DNA of 10,056 nucleotides from Defluviitaleaceae bacterium (lineage in GTDB: Bacteria > Bacillota > Clostridia > Lachnospirales > WRAX01), in NCBI GenBank assembly GCA_009787945.1, contig WQSI01000064.1:1-10056 (forward strand), read 5' to 3'. Shown one piece after another: positions 1 to 6,443 of the stretch (the first letter of the stretch is position 1; each line of letters starts with the position of its first letter). The notes beneath the pieces are model-generated. The model did not search any database, was not told the DNA's origin, and worked only from the letters and a program-made list of their open reading frames with translations. A program made the position numbers and the translations under genes.

Positions 1-2579
1 ATATTTAATAAAAACTTTTCAACTTCCACAATAACAATAGGCATAAGCGACAGCCCCGCCACTATCATCCAGGCTGCGCTTTCCATTGGGGCTACATGGA
101 AAATATTAGCAACGGCCTCAATGGAAATTACGCTGACCTGTAACAAAGTGCCAACAATTAGCGCACCCACCAAATAGCGGTTTTCAAATAGTCTGATTTT
201 AAAAATAGACTGCTCGCTACGCATGTTAAAGGCGTGGACAAGTTGGGAAAGGGATAGGGTTGTAAACGCCATTGTGCGCCCCATTTGCGCGGGGTTTTCC
301 CCTCCTAGAATTGTGTACCCCACAGCAAAAGCGATTAGGGATAACATACCAATCATTGCCCCTTCTAAGAAGATGCGCAACCAGGTTTTTTTGCCGAAAA
401 GCCCTGTTCGTTTGCCTTTTCCTCTACCGTTCATAATGCCTTCATCAGCTGGGTCAAGTCCCAGGGCAATGGCTGGCAGGCTGTCCGTTACCAAATTTAC
501 CCAAAGAAGGTGAATCGCCAAAAGGGGAACAGGCCAGCCCAGCAAAATAGCCGCAAAAATGGTTATAATTTCGCCAATGTTAGAAGAAAGCAGAAAGTGG
601 ACAGCTTTGCGGATATTTGTTAATATTCCCCTGCCCTCTTTCACAGCAGAAACGATTGTCGCAAAATTGTCATCTGTCAGCACAATATCACTAGCCGCTT
701 TTGCTACGGCTGTGCCGTTTATGCCCATGGCGCAACCAATATCAGCGGCTTTTAAGGCAGGGGCATCATTTACCCCATCCCCTGTCATGGCAACTGTGTG
801 ACCTTTTTTCTGGAAAGCTCGGACAATCCGCAACTTGTCCTCTGGTGACACGCGGGCGAAAATACAGGTATCATCAACGGCTCGGGAAAGGTCCTCTGCG
901 TCCATTTTGCTTAAATCTTCCCCAGTGACCACGGTTGTGCCGCCAATGCCTATGCTTCTGCCGATTGCAAGAGCCGTCGCGCCATGGTCGCCTGTTATCA
1001 TCACAGGGCGGATGCCTGCTTGTTTGCAAATTGCCACAGCATCCCGAACCTCTGGACGGGGCGGGTCCATCATGCCTACCAAACCTATGAAAATCAAATC
1101 TTTTTCCACGTCATTGTCATAGGGGATTTGCCTTGCAGGCTTTACAGCAACAGCAAGGACACGCAAAGCCTTATCAGCCATTTTGCCCACATTGGCGAGG
1201 ATTTCCCTTCGGCGCGAATCACTCATGTTTTGTGTGCAAAGGGGCAACAGCACATCTGGCGCGCCTTTGGTTATGACCAAATAGCCCCCTTTGTCTGCGT
1301 GGATTGTGGACATAAGTTTGCGCTTGCTATCAAAGGGGATTTCTGCCACCCTTTGCCTGTCTGCCTCCAAGGCAGATTTTTCGATTTCATAGGCTTGCAA
1401 AGCAGACACAAAGGCGGCTTCGGTAGGGTCGCCCACAACCTCCCCGCCGCTGACAAAGCTGTCATTACACAGGCTTCCAAGGCGGATAATGTCCAAGGCT
1501 TCTTTGCTGTCCTTGCGCAAAATGCTGCGCCCATCTGATATTTCTACAATTTTCATTTTATTTTGGGTTAGCGTTCCTGTTTTGTCAGAACAAATGACGG
1601 TAGCAGAGCCTAGGGTTTCCACAGCAGGCAGTTTGCGTATTATTGCATTGCGCCGTGCCATTCGGGTAACGCCAATGGCTAACATTATTGTGACAATTGC
1701 CACAAGCCCCTCTGGAATAGCCGCAACAGCAAGGGAAACAGATGTTACAAACATGTCTAACGGCGGAATTTGCCGCCACAAACCAATTGCAAAAATAGCG
1801 GCGCAAATTATTAAAGCGGCAATACCTAGCACCTTGCCAGTTTCTGTTAATTTCTTCTGCAGTGGGGTGTTTGGGGATTTTTCCTCCATAATAAGGCTGG
1901 CGATTTTGCCCATTTCTGTGTCCATGCCTGTTGCAATGGCGACACCCATGCCCCGCCCATATGTAATGAAAGAGCCTGAAAACGCCATGTTAAGCCTATC
2001 CCCTAAAGGCGCAGAAGGCTCAGCCACAGCATGGGCATCTTTATCAACAGGCAAGCTTTCCCCCGTCAGCGCGCTTTCTTCAACTTGCAAATTTACAGTG
2101 TTAATCAGGCGCAAGTCGGCAGGAATAATATCCCCTGTTTCCAAATAAACAATATCCCCCGCCACAATTTCGCAGGCTTTTATGGTGATAACTTGTCCGT
2201 CACGCAAAACCCGCGCTTCTGGGCTTGAAATATCCCGCAGAGCTTCTAACGCCTTTTTCGCGCGGCTTTCCTGCACCAAACCAAGGACGGCATTAAGGCT
2301 TACAATAGCTAAAATTATCAGTGCGTCTGTTGTGCGGTTTTCCCCATGCAACCTTCCCGCAACATAGGACAAGCCCGCCGCAAACAAAAGCACAATAACC
2401 ATAAAATCTTTAAATTGGGCAAAAAAACGCAGTATCAAGGGGGCTTCCCGTTTGTGGGCAAGTTCGTTGCGCCCAAATTCCTGCAAGCGGCTTTCTGCCT
2501 CATCTTTGGTTAGCCCTCTGTGGGTGTTTGTTCCAATTTTTGACAGCGACCGCCCTAAATCCATATTATGCCAGTCCAT
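1..2579 (-). CDS. Calcium-translocating P-type ATPase, SERCA/PMR1 type (C-terminus cut by window edge)
   Basis: Membrane pump that uses ATP to export Ca2+ (possibly Mn2+) from the cytosol. I translated 859 codons on the minus strand with no frameshift. Motifs seen: actuator loop TGES at residues 172-175; PEGL of transmembrane helix M4 at 289-292; phosphorylation motif DKTGTLT with Asp332; nucleotide-binding KGAP with Lys438; hinge motif TGDGVNDAP at 599-607. Ca2+ ligands match SERCA: Glu670 in SSNIGE (M5), and Asn695 and Asp699 in NLVTD (M6). The last helix M10 is followed by VEVEKFLLN at the window edge, so only a few residues should be missing. The start at 2579 has GGAGG six bases upstream; an ATG four bases earlier is out of frame and stops after five codons. 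The family is known in bacteria as PacL/YloB. Family assignment is very firm; the exact ion is inferred from the ligand residues. Confidence 0.96.
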   Translation of the reverse strand, partial: MDWHNMDLGRSLSKIGTNTHRGLTKDEAESRLQEFGRNELAHKREAPLILRFFAQFKDFMVIVLLFAAGLSYVAGRLHGENRTTDALIILAIVSLNAVLGLVQESRAKKALEALRDISSPEARVLRDGQVITIKACEIVAGDIVYLETGDIIPADLRLINTVNLQVEESALTGESLPVDKDAHAVAEPSAPLGDRLNMAFSGSFITYGRGMGVAIATGMDTEMGKIASLIMEEKSPNTPLQKKLTETGKVLGIAALIICAAIFAIGLWRQIPPLDMFVTSVSLAVAAIPEGLVAIVTIMLAIGVTRMARRNAIIRKLPAVETLGSATVICSDKTGTLTQNKMKIVEISDGRSILRKDSKEALDIIRLGSLCNDSFVSGGEVVGDPTEAAFVSALQAYEIEKSALEADRQRVAEIPFDSKRKLMSTIHADKGGYLVITKGAPDVLLPLCTQNMSDSRRREILANVGKMADKALRVLAVAVKPARQIPYDNDVEKDLIFIGLVGMMDPPRPEVRDAVAICKQAGIRPVMITGDHGATALAIGRSIGIGGTTVVTGEDLSKMDAEDLSRAVDDTCIFARVSPEDKLRIVRAFQKKGHTVAMTGDGVNDAPALKAADIGCAMGINGTAVAKAASDIVLTDDNFATIVSAVKEGRGILTNIRKAVHFLLSSNIGEIITIFAAILLGWPVPLLAIHLLWVNLVTDSLPAIALGLDPADEGIMNGRGKGKRTGLFGKKTWLRIFLEGAMIGMLSLIAFAVGYTILGGENPAQMGRTMAFTTLSLSQLVHAFNMRSEQSIFKIRLFENRYLVGALIVGTLLQVSVISIEAVANIFHVAPMESAAWMIVAGLSLMPIVIVEVEKFLLN

Positions 2580-2601
2580 ACATAACCTCCACTTTTGTAA
2601 T

Positions 2602-2613
2602 TTGCAGATGCAA
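2602..2613. promoter_or_regulatory. Short perfect palindrome in the Ca2+-ATPase leader
   Basis: TTGCA-GA-TGCAA lies 23 bases upstream of the ATPase start codon. On the minus strand a possible -10 (TATACT, about 2622-2627) lies just before it, with a TTGGAA -35-like element at a poor 19-base spacing. If that promoter is real, the palindrome would fall at the start of the transcript and could be an operator. The sequence supports only the palindrome; the promoter is weak and the regulator unknown. Confidence 0.25.
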
Positions 2614-2660
2614 TTAGTAGAGTATATGATGGACATGCTAATTTATTCCAACACGTTAAA

Positions 2661-3884
2661 TCAAACTTTAAGATGCCTTCGGGAAAGGAGTGCGATTATT
2701 ACAGAAGCCCCAGAGGACACAACAACCACAATCCACGGTGCAAATTGCTCAAAGAAAATGCCGTAAATCAACTGCCCGATGGCGTTAGCAAGAAATGGCA
2801 TCATCATAATAACTGACATAACTTTGCCAATAAGCTCCCCTGGGGTTTCCTTTTGGATATATGCAAAAACTGGTATTGTAAACATCTGGACAATTAGCAA
2901 AGTAACAGCAGAAGCGGCAGTTATAATTACAAATGTAGCAAAGTTTGGCAAGTCAAGCAACAAGGCTATACCAATGGGAGCAATGACAAGACCAACCAAA
3001 AGCCCTATAAACCACATTTTTGGCATGGTTAACCTCTTGCCCAAAACCCCTGCCAAAATACCTCCCGCTAAACCGCCCATCATCATAAAACTGGCAGAAA
3101 AGCCCACCATATCCATTTCCATCCCCAGATGTTGGGTGATGATTACAGGCATCCCCACCATTAGGGTTGAGGCAATGGTCATATTAAGCAAAAACATGAT
3201 AACAGCAAGCTTTGCCATTATTGGGCGTTCTTTAACAGCAAATTTTGCCGCTTGGGTCAAATCGCTTTTAATAAGCTCTGGTATGCTTTTGCAAGCAGGC
3301 TGTTTTACAAATGGTATGCGGATTAGCAGGTTCATAACCGTTGTTATGGCAAAGCAAACTGCTGCTATTATCAAAATTGGAAACAGCCCGAATTGGCTGA
3401 ACAAAATGCCAGCAGCAGCAGGGGCAACTAAATTAGAAAGGGAGTTGACCACTGTTGTTACAGCGTTAGCGCTAACCAGCTTATCAGAAGGCGACAGAGC
3501 GGGGATTGCCGCCTGCACCGTCGGCATATAAATGCCTTGGATTGCGTTTAACGCCAGAAGCTTCACAATAACAATAGGCACAACTGCTTCAAAAAGCCCG
3601 CTTATTACCATATACGCCACAATTATCACCGTTGTAACCGCATCAAGCCAAAACATTATCCTTTGTTTTTTAAGGCGGTCTGCCATAATGCCGCCAATAG
3701 GGGACATGATTAGAAGGGAGATGTTAGGAACAGCAAGAACAAGCCCGAAAAGGGCAGAGCTGTCGCTAATATAAAGTATATACAAGGGCAAAGCCCAGCT
3801 AAGTATCATATTGCCGAAGATAGATACCACCTGCCCTGTTATAAGCAGGGAAAAATCTCTGTTCCAAAGTTTTGTTTGTGTCAT
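2661..3884 (-). CDS. MFS drug/metabolite exporter (MFS_3 / MefA-like), 407 aa
   Basis: Twelve-helix major facilitator, expected to be a proton-driven exporter of small hydrophobic compounds such as macrolides or other drugs. Counting from the chosen start, the short hydrophilic N-terminus LWNRDF leads into helix 1. The loop between helices 2 and 3 carries motif A (GGIMADRLKKQR, about 64-75). Helix 4-5 has the PTVQAAIPALSP...ANA pattern seen in the MefA/EntS-like branch. A basic and acidic cytoplasmic loop at about 193-224 separates the two six-helix halves, and the protein ends in a basic SRRHLKV tail. The reading frame stays open to an ATG at 3917, but ATG 3884 has AGGAG eight bases upstream, so I start there. 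It has its own leader with an operator-like repeat and lies downstream of a terminator, so it is probably transcribed separately. The substrate cannot be told from sequence. Confidence 0.92.
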   Translation of the reverse strand: MTQTKLWNRDFSLLITGQVVSIFGNMILSWALPLYILYISDSSALFGLVLAVPNISLLIMSPIGGIMADRLKKQRIMFWLDAVTTVIIVAYMVISGLFEAVVPIVIVKLLALNAIQGIYMPTVQAAIPALSPSDKLVSANAVTTVVNSLSNLVAPAAAGILFSQFGLFPILIIAAVCFAITTVMNLLIRIPFVKQPACKSIPELIKSDLTQAAKFAVKERPIMAKLAVIMFLLNMTIASTLMVGMPVIITQHLGMEMDMVGFSASFMMMGGLAGGILAGVLGKRLTMPKMWFIGLLVGLVIAPIGIALLLDLPNFATFVIITAASAVTLLIVQMFTIPVFAYIQKETPGELIGKVMSVIMMMPFLANAIGQLIYGIFFEQFAPWIVVVVSSGASVIIALLSRRHLKV

Positions 3885-3891
3885 TTTGATT

Positions 3892-3898
3892 ACTCCTT
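3892..3898 (-). promoter_or_regulatory. Ribosome binding site deciding the MFS start
   Basis: Minus-strand AAGGAGT ends eight bases before ATG 3884. The in-frame ATG at 3917 would place this site inside the coding region and has no comparable purine stretch before it, so the shorter 407-aa protein is preferred. Confidence 0.8.
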
Positions 3899-3932
3899 TT
3901 TGATTTGGTAATTTCATTTTAACAGGGCGTTA

Positions 3933-3959
3933 GGTTGAATACAATCAACCATTGGTTGA
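3933..3959. promoter_or_regulatory. Operator-like triple GGTTGA repeat before the MFS gene
   Basis: Three copies of the hexamer occur in alternating orientation: GGTTGA (3933-3938), TCAACC (3945-3950) and GGTTGA (3954-3959). The outer pairs give one inverted repeat with a 6-base gap and one with a 3-base gap. On the minus strand a TAAAAT -10-like box lies downstream at 3916-3921, with TTGTAT as a weak -35 at 17-base spacing overlapping the repeat. That fits a repressor or activator site controlling the exporter, for instance a MarR, TetR or MerR protein. No regulator gene is in the window, so the protein family is inference. Confidence 0.5.
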
Positions 3960-3987
3960 ATTTTGGGGGCTTTGGAATTTGGCTCTT

Positions 3988-4033
3988 TAACAAAAAAGGG
4001 GCTACCTCCTGTGAAGTAACCGCCTTTTTGTTA
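3988..4033 (-). terminator. Intrinsic terminator of the helicase / GNAT-MazG unit
   Basis: The stretch is an imperfect inverted repeat. On the minus strand an A-tract and GGCGGTTAC are followed by a ten-base loop, then GTAGCCCC and a run of six T. The stem has one C-C mismatch and one G-U pair. It lies about 47 bases beyond the stop codon of the GNAT-MazG gene. The flanking A and T tracts also pair, so it could work in both directions, but no plus-strand gene ends here. Confidence 0.8.
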
Positions 4034-4079
4034 TGGTGTGATGCCCTTTTCTTGCTCTTCATTCAATTGTATATAATTT

Positions 4080-4961
4080 TCATCGCTCAAAGCTCCAATT
4101 GCGTTTGCAATTTTGCCTCTCCTTTTCCTTTAGCGCGTCAAATAGATTTATATTAAGTTTATTGCAAATAGCAAGAAGCACCACGAAAACATCGGCTGCC
4201 TCGCTTTCAACTGTGTCATAATTTTGCATTTTGTCCACATCTACGCTCATGTTGGTTTGGGTTTTGCGGATTGCCTTGGCAAGCTCCCCTGCTTCTTCAA
4301 GGAAAATCAGCATACTTTCTTGGATGGTTTCCTTAGAGAACCCGCGTAAATCTAAGACCTTGCCTATGTAATTCTGCACATCTGTCAGGCTAGAATTTTC
4401 TGTCAAATTATCCAACAATTGGGATTGATTGGCATTGTAAGCGTCTTTATTTATGGCGTATTCCAAACGGTCTTTCATAACACCGTCGTGGTACACAGCC
4501 TTTATTCTCACGGCTTCTTTGTAAAAGCCCACTTTTTCCATAACTTTATAACTTGCCACGTTTTCAGCGTGGCAACCTGTGGTTATTCTTATGCAGTCAT
4601 CCTGTTCAAAAGCAAATTTTATAACGGCTTCCACGGCTTCGGTGGTGTAGCCCTTGCCACCATATTTTGGAAACAACAAATAACCCATGTGGACGATTTT
4701 GCCAAGGGGGGTGGCATCTGTGATGGTATAGCCCACACTGCCCATAAATGCTCCAGTTGCTTTGTCGCAAAAACAAAAATAATGCCCATCAGCATTTGCC
4801 ATGGCATTTTTTAAATTTTCAGCGGTATCTTCAATGGAATGACACATAATGTCATCTAAAAAATACATAATGGCAGGGTCAGACCATAGCTGGTGCATCA
4901 CCTCTAAGTCACTTTCTTGATAATCCCGAACAATCAGCCGCTTTGTTTCAATTTTAATCAT
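4080..4961 (-). CDS. GNAT N-acetyltransferase fused to MazG-like nucleotide pyrophosphohydrolase, 293 aa
   Basis: Two-domain cytosolic enzyme in one open frame. Residues 1-170 are a RimJ/RimL-type GNAT acetyltransferase: N-terminal TKRLIVRDYQESDLE, then the acetyl-CoA pyrophosphate loop KYGGKGYTTEAV (99-110), then the HAENVASYKVMEKVGF helix (131-146). After a linker of about 15-20 residues, residues about 188-293 are an all-alpha MazG-like domain with the metal-binding pattern EExxE (Glu222, Glu223, Glu226) and ExxD (Glu254, Asp257), ending in a basic KEKERQNCKRNW tail. MazG-like enzymes hydrolyse NTPs or dNTPs to NMP and pyrophosphate; GNATs of this type acetylate protein N-termini, amino groups or antibiotics. 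The ATG overlaps the helicase stop as ATGA and has GGAGG seven bases upstream, so the two are translationally coupled. The substrate of either half is unknown. The fusion is seen directly; its purpose is open. Confidence 0.93.
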   Translation of the reverse strand: MIKIETKRLIVRDYQESDLEVMHQLWSDPAIMYFLDDIMCHSIEDTAENLKNAMANADGHYFCFCDKATGAFMGSVGYTITDATPLGKIVHMGYLLFPKYGGKGYTTEAVEAVIKFAFEQDDCIRITTGCHAENVASYKVMEKVGFYKEAVRIKAVYHDGVMKDRLEYAINKDAYNANQSQLLDNLTENSSLTDVQNYIGKVLDLRGFSKETIQESMLIFLEEAGELAKAIRKTQTNMSVDVDKMQNYDTVESEAADVFVVLLAICNKLNINLFDALKEKERQNCKRNWSFER

Positions 4962-6043
4962 TTCAGCTCCTCCAAGGGGATTTTTAGCTTAACCGCCATT
5001 TTTTTCAGGGCTTCTGCTTCGCCAATTGTCACCACAGAAATTACAATGCCGTCAGCCCCTGCCCGCCCGCAACGCCCTGCGCGGTGAACATAATCCTTGT
5101 CGAGCATAGGCAAATCAAGATTAACAACATGGGTAAGCCCTGCCACGTCAAGCCCGCGGCTGCCTGCGTCACTTGCAACCAATGCCTTTATTTTGCCGCG
5201 GCGCAAAGCTTCCATGGCTGCCTTCCGCGCCATTTTGTCATTGCCGCCGTGAAGGGGGCTTGAGGGCATGTTGTGAAAATTAAGCCGTTCTGCGGTTTTC
5301 TCTATGTCATAAGGGCGATTGACGAAAACCAACGCCTTCTCAATTTTTTGGTTGTGGATTAGGGAGCGCAGACGCTCCGCCTTCTTGCGCCCTTCGCTAA
5401 TCACATAAAAATGGCGGATATTTTTAGGTATTCTGTTGTCGATTGTAAGGCTCTCGGGCTCTTTCATTAGCGGCGTTGCTAATTCAATAATTTTTCTGGG
5501 CATTGTGGCAGAAAATAGCAAAATTTGCCTTTCTCTCAAAGTCGCCCTGATGAGAGCTTGGATGTTTAGTGTGTTTTTTTCGTCAAAAAGGCGGTCGGCT
5601 TCGTCAAAAACCAGGGTACGGACATGGTGCATTGACAGCTTTTTCTCCACAACAAAATCCGTAATCCTTCCCAAACTTCCCACGATTATTGCAGGCTTTG
5701 CCTTTAAGGTTGTGGCTTGCCGCTTCTTGTCTGCCCCGCCAATTAGCAGAGCCACATCCTCAGCACGCTCTGCAAGCCCCCGCGCCACATGGGCAATTTG
5801 GCTGGCAAGCTCGTATGTAGGAGCAACAATAACCGCTTGTGCCCCTTTAACTTCTTGATTTAGCCCCGCAAAAACAGGCAAAAGATATGCCAATGTTTTC
5901 CCCGTTCCCGTAGGGGATTGGACGAACAAATCCCGCCTTTCCAAAATCAGCGGCAACGTCTGCCTTTGAACCTCGGTAGGCACTGTCACCCCTTTCATGG
6001 AGGGTTTTTTCTCAAATCTATTAAAAATTTCCTGTAAATTCAT
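4958..6043 (-). CDS. Compact DEAD-box ATP-dependent RNA helicase, 361 aa
   Basis: ATP-driven RNA unwinding or remodelling enzyme, likely acting on structured RNA or ribosome assembly. Motifs in order: Q motif PTEVQ (22-26); Walker A SPTGTGKT (43-50); Ia PTYELA (75-80); Ib region VGSLGR (121-126); DEAD (147-150); SAT (178-180); IV VFVNR (239-243); V ASDAGSRGLD (290-299); VI HRAGRCGRAG (320-329). The two RecA-like domains are complete, but the protein stops soon after motif VI, with no C-terminal RNA-binding extension as in CshA or DeaD. Motif Ia has Tyr where Arg is usual (PTRELA), and Ib has SLGR instead of TPGR. The start at 6043 has GGAGAG five bases upstream. It begins about 15 bases after the 6S RNA U-tract, leaving no room for a separate promoter, and overlaps the next gene by four bases. 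Confidence 0.95.
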   Translation of the reverse strand: MNLQEIFNRFEKKPSMKGVTVPTEVQRQTLPLILERRDLFVQSPTGTGKTLAYLLPVFAGLNQEVKGAQAVIVAPTYELASQIAHVARGLAERAEDVALLIGGADKKRQATTLKAKPAIIVGSLGRITDFVVEKKLSMHHVRTLVFDEADRLFDEKNTLNIQALIRATLRERQILLFSATMPRKIIELATPLMKEPESLTIDNRIPKNIRHFYVISEGRKKAERLRSLIHNQKIEKALVFVNRPYDIEKTAERLNFHNMPSSPLHGGNDKMARKAAMEALRRGKIKALVASDAGSRGLDVAGLTHVVNLDLPMLDKDYVHRAGRCGRAGADGIVISVVTIGEAEALKKMAVKLKIPLEELK

Positions 6044-6057
6044 ATTTTCTCTCCAAT

Positions 6058-6260
6058 AAAAAACCCCAAGATGCCGCTCCCAATTTTGAATCCTAGCTTA
6101 GCTAGGTGGGTTTCCTGTTGACTGTTTTTGACTTCCCCTGGGGAGCGGCTTTTCAGCCGAACTCGGTATTACTTGGGGCCTGTCATACACCTTCAAACTT
6201 ATCCAGAATCCCGAAAAACAAATGTAGGTTCAAAATATGGGTTGGCGAACAACTCAGGAA
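6058..6260 (-). ncRNA. ssrS: 6S RNA (RNA polymerase-binding regulator)
   Basis: 6S RNA mimics an open promoter and binds the housekeeping RNA polymerase holoenzyme. On the minus strand the 5' end CCTGAGTTGTTCGC (from 6258) faces the 3' end GCGGCATCTTGGGG, the same closing-stem layout as E. coli 6S (TCTGAGATGTTCGC / GCGGCATCTCGGAG). The stem continues as CCCATATTTTGAA pairing with TTCAAAATTGGG. The 3' side of the central bubble holds the small hairpin CCTAGC-TAA-GCTAGG. The terminal arm ends in CGGCT-GAAA-AGCCG, supported by GACAGGCCCC facing GGGGAAGTC. The RNA ends in six T at 6063-6058. Length is about 200 nt, as expected. The 5' end is estimated to within a few bases from the -10 position. 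It sits directly upstream of the helicase, recalling ssrS-ygfA of E. coli. Recognition rests on recalled family features; a covariance-model search would settle it. Confidence 0.88.
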
Positions 6261-6265
6261 TTTAA

Positions 6266-6296
6266 ATATTATGGTCGTTTTAATTGTCTTTCTATC
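6266..6296 (-). promoter_or_regulatory. Probable 6S RNA promoter, inside the end of the 50-aa gene
   Basis: On the minus strand CATAATAT (6273-6266) is a -10-like element about 6-8 bases before the expected 6S 5' end. No good -35 is visible: the 17-base position falls on A-rich GATAGA/TAGAAA within the coding sequence of the small gene. The -10 overlaps that gene's TAA stop. The promoter is inferred from position and an AT-rich hexamer only; the 6S RNA could also be processed from a pyk-derived transcript. Confidence 0.35.
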
Positions 6297-6421
6297 TTCT
6301 TAATCATTTCGTCTAGAGTGGTGTTTGTGACACCTACCTCGGCTAACTCTTTCTGTATTCTCACTAGCTCTGATAATTGATTTTCTTGATGAACGTCAAA
6401 CTGCCTATCGGTCATGCCCAT
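6269..6421 (-). CDS. Uncharacterised 50-aa charged helical protein
   Basis: I do not recognise this protein. It reads MGMTDRQFDVHQ..., then a charged, Glu/Lys/Gln-rich stretch with Leu/Val/Ile at helix-like spacing, ending IKKIERQLKRP. There are no membrane segments, cysteines or signal peptide; an amphipathic helix or short coiled coil is likely. It is supported as a gene by AAAGGGGGTG ending seven bases before ATG 6421, by its position 22 bases after the pyk stop, and by an acid-base composition typical of real small proteins. A second ATG at 6415 would lose the good spacing. Its stop codon overlaps the likely -10 of the 6S RNA. Co-transcription with pyk is inferred, since no terminator lies between them. 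Function is unknown; a small RNA- or protein-binding helix is possible but unproven. Confidence 0.7.
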   Translation of the reverse strand: MGMTDRQFDVHQENQLSELVRIQKELAEVGVTNTTLDEMIKKIERQLKRP

Positions 6422-6443
6422 ACAAGCACCCCCTTTACTAGAA

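Noticed and set aside
223..2367. Several open frames on both strands (for example 835-1122 plus, 1489-2148 plus, 1271-1534 minus)
   Set aside because: They are other-frame readings of the Ca2+-ATPase gene, whose minus frame carries all family motifs without interruption; none has a ribosome binding site or recognisable protein.
2779..3531. 250-codon plus-strand frame
   Set aside because: Antisense shadow of the MFS gene; repetitive Ile/Ala/Thr composition comes from reversed hydrophobic codons.
2661..3917. Longer MFS protein starting at 3917 with an extra 11 residues
   Set aside because: The AAGGAGT at 3892-3898 lies inside that extension, and the conserved start LWNRDF fits ATG 3884.
6058..6180. 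Riboswitch, T-box, SRP RNA or a stand-alone 120-nt RNA before the helicase
   Set aside because: The 7-bp and 9-bp stems first suggested a leader RNA, but the upstream CCTGAGTTGTTCGC and CCCATATTTTGAA strands pair with the same 3' end in the 6S pattern; no T-box NNTGGNACC or SRP GGAA/GCAG core was seen.
6106..6303. 65-codon plus-strand frame
   Set aside because: It lies antisense to the 6S RNA, has no ribosome binding site, and the RNA structure explains the sequence better.
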